Positions 9,038 to 16,336 of a stretch of 64,000 nucleotides of DNA are shown in pieces; position 1 is the first letter of the stretch, and every line of letters starts with the position of its first letter. The DNA is from Marine Group III euryarchaeote CG-Epi1 (GTDB lineage: Archaea > Thermoplasmatota > Poseidoniia > MGIII > CG-Epi1), in NCBI GenBank assembly GCA_001875345.1, contig MIZA01000001.1:67340-131339 (forward strand). Reading direction: 5' to 3'. A program made the position numbers and the translations under genes. The notes under the pieces were generated by a model. It saw nothing but the letters and a program-made list of their open reading frames with translations. It did no database searches and was not told where the DNA came from.

Positions 9038-9657
9038 TACCTATTTCTCCTACTTAACTGGGAATTTGAGTACGACTTCTCTGTAACATACTTACAAGTT
9101 ATTCTTGCTATTTCAAAAGCAAAAGCGTTACTTACTGATTTTCCTCCATGCAAAGTTATACCAATCACTCGGGCTAAATTATCTTCTAATTTAACCTTCA
9201 TTCCTTTGTTGAATTCTACATCAATTTCAAATTCTTCCTTGTAAGAATGAGTTTCCTCTCCGTCGTGAACTGCAAAACGAATTTTGGAATGTGTTGCCTT
9301 TTTAGCCCAAACAATTGGATTTTCTTGTGAATAAACCTGATCCAAACGTTTGTGAGGCAATTCTATTCCTGTTATCAAAATCAATCCATCTGGATGAGGA
9401 CGAGTCTGGCCTACTTCAATGAGCACACCCCTATCTACGGTTAGCGTATCATTTACAGTTTCATTATCTATAGATATCCTCAACTTTAATGAGATGGGAG
9501 GCTCTTCATTGACTTCTTTTGAACTAGTCGTTTGACATTCCAAACACTTTACAACTCCTTGAAAGCTAAATCCTTTTTTCGCAGAAGTTCTACTCTTAAG
9601 AACCTCATGATTATTTTCTTCGTCGCATACCTCACAAAAAAGCCAGAGTTCTTCCAT
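9037..9657 (-). CDS. HVO_0476-type zinc-finger protein
   Basis: 206 residues with two CxxC pairs at the N-terminus (FCEVCDEE and VKCLECQTT) forming a zinc ribbon, then a beta-rich region including RGVLIEVGQTRPHPDGLILITGIEL. This arrangement matches the archaeal HVO_0476 zinc-finger family, whose function is not established. The start ATG at 9657 overlaps the purH stop by one base, and the 3' end overlaps the polytopic membrane-protein gene by one base, so purH, this gene and the membrane protein form one tight cluster. Confidence 0.75.
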   Translation of the reverse strand: MEELWLFCEVCDEENNHEVLKSRTSAKKGFSFQGVVKCLECQTTSSKEVNEEPPISLKLRISIDNETVNDTLTVDRGVLIEVGQTRPHPDGLILITGIELPHKRLDQVYSQENPIVWAKKATHSKIRFAVHDGEETHSYKEEFEIDVEFNKGMKVKLEDNLARVIGITLHGGKSVSNAFAFEIARITCKYVTEKSYSNSQLSRRNR

Positions 9658-11210
9658 TAATGTTTAAAGTGCCTCATGCCTGTAAACAACATGGCGATGT
9701 TATGCTCATCTGCAGCATCAATTACTTCTTGATCTCTAACTGAACCACCGGGTTGTATAACTGCAGTTATTCCAACTTTAGCAGCCTCATCTATTCCATC
9801 TCTAAATGGAAAAAAAGCATCTGAAGCCATGACCGTACCCTTTGAGTCCGGAATAGATTTGAAAGTAGCTATTTTTACTGAGTCAATTCTAGACATTTGC
9901 CCGGCACCTATACCTACCGTTCTCTTCCTATCTGCGAATAAAATGGCATTGCTTTTAACGTGCTTAACAACTTTCCATCCGAATTCTAATCCTTCCAATT
10001 CTTCGTTCGTAGGCTTTCTTTTTGATACCACTTTGCAATCTGAAATTGATATGCTAACCTCATCTGCCTCTTGCAATAACCACCCCCCATCCAGGGAACG
10101 CAGTGAAGGACTCCTATGATAAGACTCTAAATTACCAGTTTCCATTATTCTCAAATTCTCTTTTGAAGAAAAAATTTCCAAGGCTTCTTTTGAATAAGAG
10201 GGAGCAATTATACCTTCTTTAAATGAGGAAATTATTTCTTCTGCTAAGGAAGCATCTACCTCTCTATTGAATGAGATTATACCGCCAAAAGCACTTTGAG
10301 GATCTGTACTCATTGCACCATTAAAAGCATCTAATAAATTTGTTGAACTAGCTACACCGCAAGGATTATTGTGCTTAACAATAACTGCTGTGGGCTCATC
10401 AAACTCCATTACGATAGCTAGAGCTGCATCAAAATCTAAAAGATTATTATAACTTAATTGCTTTCCTTGCATTTGAGCTGAATTAGCTATAGATGGAGCT
10501 GAATGTAACAAATCTGAATAAAAAACAGAAGACTGATGAGGATTTTCTCCATACCTTAAAGGAGGGCTTCCGATTCCCGTTAGATGTAAGGAGGAGGGAA
10601 GATCTTCCTCGCCAAATCTTTGCCCGAGAACTGATTGTATAATTGAATCATATTCAGCAGTATGTCTAAATGATTTCAAAGCCAATTGTTGTCTTTGCTC
10701 AATTGTTAAACCACCTTTTGATACTTCATCTAATATCCAATTGTAATCTCCAGGATCAGTTACAACAGAAACACGTGAATGATTTTTGGAAGCTGCTCTG
10801 AGCAAACTGGGTCCTCCTATATCTATTTCCTCAATTAAGGAAGATAAATCAACTCCTTTGTCAGCTGCGGACTTAAAGGGATAAAGGTTACAGATTACCA
10901 TATCTATTGTAGCTATGCCGTGCTCTTGCATCTGTTCTTTATCTGAATCTCGGCCTAAAATCCCTCCAAAAATTAGAGGATGAAGTGTTTTTACACGACC
11001 ACCCATCATTTCTGGAAAATTCGTGACTTCTTCAACTGGACGAACTGAAATGCCTGAATCTGAAATTACTTTTGAAGTTCCGCCAGTTGAAATGATTTCA
11101 ATGCCATTTTCAGATAAACCTTTAGATAATTCTTCAATTCCAGATTTATCACTAACGCTAATCAATACTCTTGATATTGGGCGGCGAGATAAATTATCTT
11201 TTTCTTCCAC
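9657..11210 (-). CDS. purH: bifunctional AICAR formyltransferase / IMP cyclohydrolase
   Basis: Catalyses the last two steps of IMP synthesis: formyl transfer from 10-formyl-THF to AICAR, then cyclisation. The N-terminal MGS-like domain (about residues 1-150) contains ALISVSDKSG-type sequence (VLISVSDKSGIEEL) and MMGGRVKTLHP; the C-terminal AICARFT domain contains VIVKHNNPCGVA, TDPQSAFGG and QPGGSVRD. The 517-residue length is standard. The start codon is GTG at 11210. Many archaea use the unrelated PurP/PurO instead, so a bacterial-type PurH suggests acquisition or a lineage trait. It follows kptA after eight bases. Confidence 0.96.
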   Translation of the reverse strand: MEEKDNLSRRPISRVLISVSDKSGIEELSKGLSENGIEIISTGGTSKVISDSGISVRPVEEVTNFPEMMGGRVKTLHPLIFGGILGRDSDKEQMQEHGIATIDMVICNLYPFKSAADKGVDLSSLIEEIDIGGPSLLRAASKNHSRVSVVTDPGDYNWILDEVSKGGLTIEQRQQLALKSFRHTAEYDSIIQSVLGQRFGEEDLPSSLHLTGIGSPPLRYGENPHQSSVFYSDLLHSAPSIANSAQMQGKQLSYNNLLDFDAALAIVMEFDEPTAVIVKHNNPCGVASSTNLLDAFNGAMSTDPQSAFGGIISFNREVDASLAEEIISSFKEGIIAPSYSKEALEIFSSKENLRIMETGNLESYHRSPSLRSLDGGWLLQEADEVSISISDCKVVSKRKPTNEELEGLEFGWKVVKHVKSNAILFADRKRTVGIGAGQMSRIDSVKIATFKSIPDSKGTVMASDAFFPFRDGIDEAAKVGITAVIQPGGSVRDQEVIDAADEHNIAMLFTGMRHFKH

Positions 11211-11218
11211 GTTAAACT

Positions 11219-11887
11219 TTAGGTACTATCTGGAAGCTGTTTCAGATGTTCTCCAGATAACTCTTTTGAAAGATAAACCGTAGTTCCTGCTTTCATTATT
11301 TCATTACCGCCAGCTTCTGCTGATTTAACATCTACAAGTAATACTATTGGTTTTCCTATTATGTGTCTACCAGCTTCTAAAGCATTTAATCTTGTACTTG
11401 ATAGATGAACCATATTTCTATCACCAGGGTATAATCCATGTTCTAGATATTCTTCTGCATCTTCTTTAGAACATGCAAAATATAGATGTTCTGGATTGCT
11501 ATCTGTAGGTAAGTCTAGCTCAAGATCAAGAGTATGTGCATAAGTCGCTCTTAATCTACCATTCTTTAATTGATATCTACCTTTTGGATCTGTTTCAACT
11601 ACTGCTTGCAAATGTCTGGTTTCCAAATAGTGAAAATGTCTTCGTTGAGATTTAACTGCTTCAATAAATTCTGAAGCCTCAACCCAACCTTGCTTATCCA
11701 TCTCAAGATCAAATCGGTCCGGGAAGTGACGTAAAACTCCTGCCATCATCCTTCCAAACTGGTCCAAATGTCTTGGGGAAAGTACCAAAACGCCTTCTTC
11801 TCCACTGAGAGGGCACTTTTCACCTCTGAAAAAACCATGCCCATGCTTTACTTCTTCTTTTAATGGAACTGTTGGTTTTCTGCGCAT
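11219..11887 (-). CDS. kptA: RNA 2'-phosphotransferase (Tpt1/KptA family)
   Basis: Family enzymes remove a 2'-phosphate from RNA by transfer to NAD, giving ADP-ribose 1'',2''-cyclic phosphate; some members ADP-ribosylate RNA ends. 222 residues with LSPRHLDQFGRMMAGVLRHFP near the N-terminus, a winged-helix part ending YQLKNGRLRATYAHT, and the C-terminal NAD-binding fold with LYFACS, MVHLSST and VLLVDVKSA. HLSST and the basic residues fit the conserved HxSxxxxxA pattern. It is preceded by a TATA-like box at 11911-11920 and is the first gene of a kptA-purH-zinc finger run. Confidence 0.88.
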   Translation of the reverse strand: MRRKPTVPLKEEVKHGHGFFRGEKCPLSGEEGVLVLSPRHLDQFGRMMAGVLRHFPDRFDLEMDKQGWVEASEFIEAVKSQRRHFHYLETRHLQAVVETDPKGRYQLKNGRLRATYAHTLDLELDLPTDSNPEHLYFACSKEDAEEYLEHGLYPGDRNMVHLSSTRLNALEAGRHIIGKPIVLLVDVKSAEAGGNEIMKAGTTVYLSKELSGEHLKQLPDST

Positions 11888-11910
11888 AATTTTCGCAATA
11901 CGAAGGTGTG

Positions 11911-11920
11911 TATAATATTA
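11911..11920 (-). promoter_or_regulatory. TATA-like box of kptA
   Basis: TAATATTATA on the minus strand, centred about 27 bases before the kptA ATG at 11887. The spacing is that of a leaderless archaeal gene and suggests a new transcript starting here, separate from the helicase/topA operon upstream. Confidence 0.5.
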
Positions 11921-11929
11921 GGGCTGAAA

Positions 11930-13528
11930 CTAATTTTTTCTGAACGTCGTCTGAACGCTCTCTCCGTTTTCTAGAAAATTTGAACCGGCTAATTCTTCGG
12001 TCGTAGGAACATCTATTTCTAACCTACCTGCTGCAAAAATATCTTGCATTTGCTGTTCTTTACCTCTACTACTCCAGAGTGCAGCCTCGTCTCGACTGCC
12101 TAGCGTAACAAAAATAAAAACTTCTCCTGGCCTATTTCTTCCTGTTCTTCCTCTCCTTTGAATTAGTCTGATTGCAGATGAAACAGGTTCATAAAAAATA
12201 ACTGCGTCTGTAGAAGGAATATCTAAACCTTCTTCGCCAACTGAAGTCGCAACTAAAATATTGTATTCTCCATTTCGAAACTGATCCAAGATTTCTTTCT
12301 GTTGCTTTTGAGTCATACCTTTATCACCTTCTCTTGAACCTTGACCGACGAAACGAACAGGGTGAGCTCCTTGAATTTTACTTAATTTTTCAACTATAAG
12401 AGATGCCGTATGCCTTATTTCTGAAAAGATAATGAATTTAGAAGTGCCTATTTCCAATTGTAATTCTACTAGTTCAACCAATCTAGACAATTTTGGATGA
12501 TTTGCTTTATTTACCTTAGCAATTTCATGAGCGACTTTCCAATCACTATTGGTTGACAGCCATTTATTGGCTCTATTACTCTTCTTTGCTTTTGCTTCAT
12601 CAATAATCCTACTACTATAATCTAAAAACTGGATTATTCCTTGAGTTTCAACTGTCAAAATTGCATGAGCTGTCTTCATTGCCATCGCTTGAGTTGTCAT
12701 TAAGTTGAAAATATTTGGAGGTGTAGATGGTTTCGTTTGGGCAAATCGTCTTTGTAATTTTTTACCAGCCTCAAGAATCATAGTTGTTGAAACCTTACGG
12801 GGTCTGTCCAAAAAACCCCCTTTGTACAACTTGCCACAGAGATAATCTTGTAATTTCCTTAACTGGTTCGCAATATCTTTGACTGCACCGGGCATGTCAA
12901 TCTTAACCCAGCGAGTCTTAATTGGCTGAATGTATTCAGAAACATCAGAGTCACTTTCATCTCTATTTTCTACTGCCGTAATACCCAAATCTCTGCACAA
13001 TCTAATAATTTCAGGCTTAGAGCTCCCTGGCGATGCAGTCATTCCCGTTGACAAGTGATTCTTTGCTACTTCCAAATAATGTCTACCAATCTCAACATAG
13101 GCATAATTTCCAACTGCTCTATGTGCTTCATCGAATATAACTAAAGAAAAATCCTCTAATGAGGCTCTATTTGCCTCAATGTCTTTGCTTATAACTTGAG
13201 GTGTCGATATAATTATCTGTGAACTAGACCAGAGAGGTACTCGCTCTGATGGTGAGATAGCGCCAGTGAATAAACTAACTTCAGCGTTCAAGAATTCGTT
13301 AAAAAAATCAAAATGTTGTTGAGCTAAAGGTTTTGTTGGAGCCATAAGGAGAATTTTTCCCGACTCCAAACGTTCGAGCATTATTCTCAAAGCCACTACT
13401 GTTTTCCCCATACCGGTTGGTAAAATCACCAATGTGGATTGCTCTAAACAAGCTTTAGATATATTTGATTGATATAATCTATCTTCTAAACCATCTACTT
13501 TTAAAAATTTATGAGTTATTGCACTCAT
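11930..13528 (-). CDS. hef: Hef/FANCM-type superfamily 2 helicase (no nuclease domain)
   Basis: DNA helicase-translocase related to archaeal Hef and eukaryotic FANCM/Mph1, acting on forks and branched DNA. Motifs in order: LPTGMGKTVVAL (Walker A, about residues 37-48), APTKPLAQQH, STPQVISKD, FDEAHRAVGNYAY (DEAH box), a helical insert of the Hef type, then FSEIRHTASLIV, VATSVGEEGLDIPSTD and IQRRGRTGRNRPG (motif VI). At 532 residues it stops soon after the helicase core, so the ERCC4 nuclease and HhH domains of full-length Hef are absent. It overlaps the topA stop by ATGA, so both are translated from one message. Confidence 0.9.
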   Translation of the reverse strand: MSAITHKFLKVDGLEDRLYQSNISKACLEQSTLVILPTGMGKTVVALRIMLERLESGKILLMAPTKPLAQQHFDFFNEFLNAEVSLFTGAISPSERVPLWSSSQIIISTPQVISKDIEANRASLEDFSLVIFDEAHRAVGNYAYVEIGRHYLEVAKNHLSTGMTASPGSSKPEIIRLCRDLGITAVENRDESDSDVSEYIQPIKTRWVKIDMPGAVKDIANQLRKLQDYLCGKLYKGGFLDRPRKVSTTMILEAGKKLQRRFAQTKPSTPPNIFNLMTTQAMAMKTAHAILTVETQGIIQFLDYSSRIIDEAKAKKSNRANKWLSTNSDWKVAHEIAKVNKANHPKLSRLVELVELQLEIGTSKFIIFSEIRHTASLIVEKLSKIQGAHPVRFVGQGSREGDKGMTQKQQKEILDQFRNGEYNILVATSVGEEGLDIPSTDAVIFYEPVSSAIRLIQRRGRTGRNRPGEVFIFVTLGSRDEAALWSSRGKEQQMQDIFAAGRLEIDVPTTEELAGSNFLENGESVQTTFRKN

Positions 13529-15789
13529 TTCTTTTTAGGAGCCTTCTTTGGAACTTTCTTCTGAAGAATTGAGATTAATTTACTTGCTGTACCACTTCTT
13601 CCACCTGATAATTCCGAAAAAGCAGATACCTCTACTAATTTACATGCAGATTCTTCGTCTAATTCTGCTTTATTTGCTAAATTTTTAACAAAATTCATCT
13701 GCTTGACGCTGGTTGGCCTAGGCTTACTATCTGATAAATCTTTTAATTTACCAATTAATGTGCTTGCACTTCCTGATTTCCCGCCAGATAATTCTTCAAA
13801 GCTGGATATAGAAACGAGTTCACAGGCTTGAGATTCATTCATTTCTAAATTTTCAGCTAAACTCTTTATGAATGAAACCTGCTTTGCAGTTGGTGGGAGT
13901 GACATACCTTCTGTTTCCTTCATCAAAGAATCAATGAGCTCCCCCATCATTTCACTATTGTATTTTAGAGGATCATTGCCTTGTAACATTTCTTCAAGCC
14001 TTTCGGAAGAAACTAATGAAGCTAAACGCTCATAAAATTGTATTTGACGTTTGGTAGGGAATTCTTTTTTCTTTTTCAATGCATTATCGTGTAGCTCTCT
14101 AAAGTAGTTGAGGAAAGTTTCCCAAACTTCTGCTGCATCTCTTGAACCTGTTTCAATCTTATCTAAATCTGATTCCATTTCTGATGTAAAATCGGTAGAA
14201 AATAAATTTTTGTCGTCCTGTTTATAAAATGGACTTACCTCATCCCAAAGTGTAATGCCGTTAGAGGTCGCCTTTAATCTCCCCCTATCATCACTGCAAT
14301 ATTTTCGATCTAATAATTTTTTTATTGTTGCAGCATACGTAGATGGTCGGCCTATTCCTTCTGATTTCATTAATGCTACGAGACCGTGTTGAGTATACCT
14401 TGCAGGGGGCTTAGTCTCGTCTTCAATTAAATTAGGATTATTCTCTTTATCATCTAAGCTAAGAATTGAATTTTCCTTAATTTCAGGCTTTGGTGGAGAA
14501 GTCAAAGGTTTCTTGTCTATTTTTTCAAAGGCTGATTCCCAACCTGGAGAAGTCCTCCATTTAGTATCTCCATCAAAAGGTTTCGGAAAACCTTCAGTTA
14601 ATGCTTCAATCTTCATAGATGACCATTCCGAGTTAATCATTTGGCTACCAATAAATCGTGCCCAAATTAAACGATATAACTTAGCCTGAGAACTATCTAT
14701 TCCACTTGGAAGCTCTACGGAAGGATTTGTTGGACGTATCGCTTCGTGAGCATCCTGATCAGAAGACTTTTTGGCATAAACTACGCCTTTACCTATTTGA
14801 TCAGCACCCCAAATTTCGGTTATTTTCTCTTTGGCTACTTGCCTCGATGAAGAACTTGTTCTGGTTGAATCTGTTCGCATATATGTTATGTGCCCAGCTT
14901 CGTAAAGTCCCTGAGCAAGTCTCATCGTGTTACTTGGTTTCCAGCTATATCTACTTCCTGCAGTTTGTAATAGTGTATCTGTGGTAAAAGGGGCCTTCGG
15001 ACTCCTCTTGTATGATTTGACACTGACTTTACTTACTTTTATTGAACCATTTTTAGACAAAGATGAGAAACCTTGTGATGCTAAATCTGATACATTAGTT
15101 CTATGCGAATCAAACTTACCTTTTGAATCTCTCCAAGCATCATCATCATTCTTTTCGTGAAATTTTGCTCTAAAATCTATCCCTTGAGCTGTAGCCTGTA
15201 ATGCCCAATATGGCGTAGATATAAAATTTGCAATTTCATGTTCCTTTTTTACTACAAAACCTAGTGCTGGTGTTTGAACTCTTCCCATTGAACTCAAATT
15301 CCAAGATCTAGAAAAGCGAGAAGCTCGATACCCTATGATTCGGTCCATAAATCTGCGGACCTTGGCAGCATCGACCATTTTTGAATCAACTACTCCTGCA
15401 GAATTTAATGCTTGACGAATTGCATCTTTAGTGATTTCATTAAATGTAATGCGCTTTATTTCCCTAAATTCTGAGAAAAGTTCAGCTAATCTCCAAGCTA
15501 TAAATTCGCCCTCTCTATCTGGATCAGTAGCTATTAGCACTCTTTCAACTTTTTTGCGACGGGAATCAGATAATATACGTTTAATGTGATTTTCTGAGCG
15601 AGGAGTCCAACTCCAAGAAGGTTCAGGAAGCTGTGATTTTTTATTTGGCCATACCGCTTTACTGCCTTCTTTACCTGAATTTGGTAAATCTTGAACATGC
15701 CCGTTAGAAGCTCTTACAATTACATTTTTACCTAGATATTTCTGAATAGTTTTTGCTTTCGCTCCGGACTCTACTATCACCAAATCCAT
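13525..15789 (-). CDS. topA: DNA topoisomerase I (type IA) with C-terminal repeat modules
   Basis: Relaxes negative supercoils by single-strand passage through a 5'-phosphotyrosine intermediate. The Toprim domain is at the N-terminus (VIVESGAKAKTI and IATDPDREGEFIAW), SSMGRVQTPALG follows, and the catalytic tyrosine is in HITYMRTDSTR at about residue 302. The usual C-terminal four-cysteine zinc ribbons are missing. Instead the last 130 residues carry two similar modules starting PTAKQVSFIKSLA and PTSVKQMNFVKNLA, plus a more diverged one before them, and a basic PKKAPKKK tail. A TATA-like box is 28 bases upstream of the ATG, and a perfect palindrome lies further up. Confidence 0.95.
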   Translation of the reverse strand: MDLVIVESGAKAKTIQKYLGKNVIVRASNGHVQDLPNSGKEGSKAVWPNKKSQLPEPSWSWTPRSENHIKRILSDSRRKKVERVLIATDPDREGEFIAWRLAELFSEFREIKRITFNEITKDAIRQALNSAGVVDSKMVDAAKVRRFMDRIIGYRASRFSRSWNLSSMGRVQTPALGFVVKKEHEIANFISTPYWALQATAQGIDFRAKFHEKNDDDAWRDSKGKFDSHRTNVSDLASQGFSSLSKNGSIKVSKVSVKSYKRSPKAPFTTDTLLQTAGSRYSWKPSNTMRLAQGLYEAGHITYMRTDSTRTSSSSRQVAKEKITEIWGADQIGKGVVYAKKSSDQDAHEAIRPTNPSVELPSGIDSSQAKLYRLIWARFIGSQMINSEWSSMKIEALTEGFPKPFDGDTKWRTSPGWESAFEKIDKKPLTSPPKPEIKENSILSLDDKENNPNLIEDETKPPARYTQHGLVALMKSEGIGRPSTYAATIKKLLDRKYCSDDRGRLKATSNGITLWDEVSPFYKQDDKNLFSTDFTSEMESDLDKIETGSRDAAEVWETFLNYFRELHDNALKKKKEFPTKRQIQFYERLASLVSSERLEEMLQGNDPLKYNSEMMGELIDSLMKETEGMSLPPTAKQVSFIKSLAENLEMNESQACELVSISSFEELSGGKSGSASTLIGKLKDLSDSKPRPTSVKQMNFVKNLANKAELDEESACKLVEVSAFSELSGGRSGTASKLISILQKKVPKKAPKKK
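13556..13905 (-). repeat. tandem protein modules in the TopA C-terminus
   Basis: Two homologous units of about 55 residues, each with a [PT]xKQxxFxKxLA start, an acidic middle ending ESQACELV or EESACKLV, and a SGG(K/R)SG(S/T)AS segment near the end. A shorter diverged copy (TKRQIQFYERLASL) precedes them. They replace the zinc ribbons seen in many TopA proteins and probably bind DNA; that role is inferred. Confidence 0.7.
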
Positions 15790-15813
15790 TAAACCACCTT
15801 TTTGAAAGGCTCA

Positions 15814-15821
15814 TTAAATAT
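15814..15821 (-). promoter_or_regulatory. TATA-like box of topA
   Basis: ATATTTAA on the minus strand, centred 28 bases before the topA ATG at 15789, consistent with a leaderless transcript covering topA and the helicase gene. Confidence 0.5.
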
Positions 15822-15844
15822 CTTTTTCTGAACCTTAAAATTTA

Positions 15845-15864
15845 CGGGGGACTATAGTCCCCCG
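15845..15864. promoter_or_regulatory. perfect 20-bp palindrome between topA and CoA-binding gene
   Basis: CGGGGGACTA followed directly by its exact reverse complement. It is GC-rich in a very AT-rich spacer and starts 24 bases upstream of the topA TATA box, so it lies upstream of both divergent genes. An operator is the simplest reading; a cruciform-forming or structural element is possible. A terminator is unlikely because both flanking genes point away from it. Otherwise the 161-base spacer 15790-15950 shows only the topA box and a weak AATAAAAAC about 27 bases before the ATG at 15951. Confidence 0.5.
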
Positions 15865-15950
15865 AGAAATATAACTTAAAAAAAAGGAAATATTCTGTGT
15901 GTAGAAACTAATCTCAAACAATAAAAACTAAAGCTCACATGTAAATTTAG

Positions 15951-16334
15951 ATGGTACTCGAAAAATTAAAAGAGGAAAATACGGTTATTGCCTTAATTGG
16001 AGCCTCAAATGATAAGCAAAAATATGGTAACAAAATATACTGTGACCTCAGAAGTAAAGGCTACAATGTTGTTCCGATAAACCCAAAAGAAAAGCTAATT
16101 GAAGGCGATAAAGCTTATGCTTCGATAGAGGAAATGGAAAGCTTACCAGATATTGCCAATTTTGTAGTGCCTCCTCCGGTTGCTATGAAAATTACTCCAC
16201 ATATTTCTGAACTAGGAATTAAACACCTCTGGTTTCAACCTGGTTCTGAAAGTAAGGAATTGGAAACATGGCTAAAAAATACTGAAGGAATTAAATATTT
16301 AATTAATTCTTGTATAATGGTTGAAACAAGATAG
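15951..16334 (+). CDS. CoA-binding domain protein (YccU-like)
   Basis: 127-residue single-domain Rossmann-fold protein of the small CoA-binding family. Family features are VIALIGASNDKQKYGNKIY at the N-terminus, GYNVVPINPK, and a late segment KHLWFQPGSES with the conserved CIMVE near the end. No enzymatic role is established for free-standing members. It is divergent from topA and convergent with alaS, separated from the latter's stop by two bases. Start at ATG 15951 with a weak TATA-like element 27 bases upstream. Confidence 0.85.
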   Translation: MVLEKLKEENTVIALIGASNDKQKYGNKIYCDLRSKGYNVVPINPKEKLIEGDKAYASIEEMESLPDIANFVVPPPVAMKITPHISELGIKHLWFQPGSESKELETWLKNTEGIKYLINSCIMVETR

Positions 16335-16336
16335 AA

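Noticed and set aside
15790-15950. Palindrome read as a transcription terminator.
   Set aside because: Both flanking genes point away from it, so no transcript is expected to end there; archaeal terminators are mainly T-rich without hairpins.
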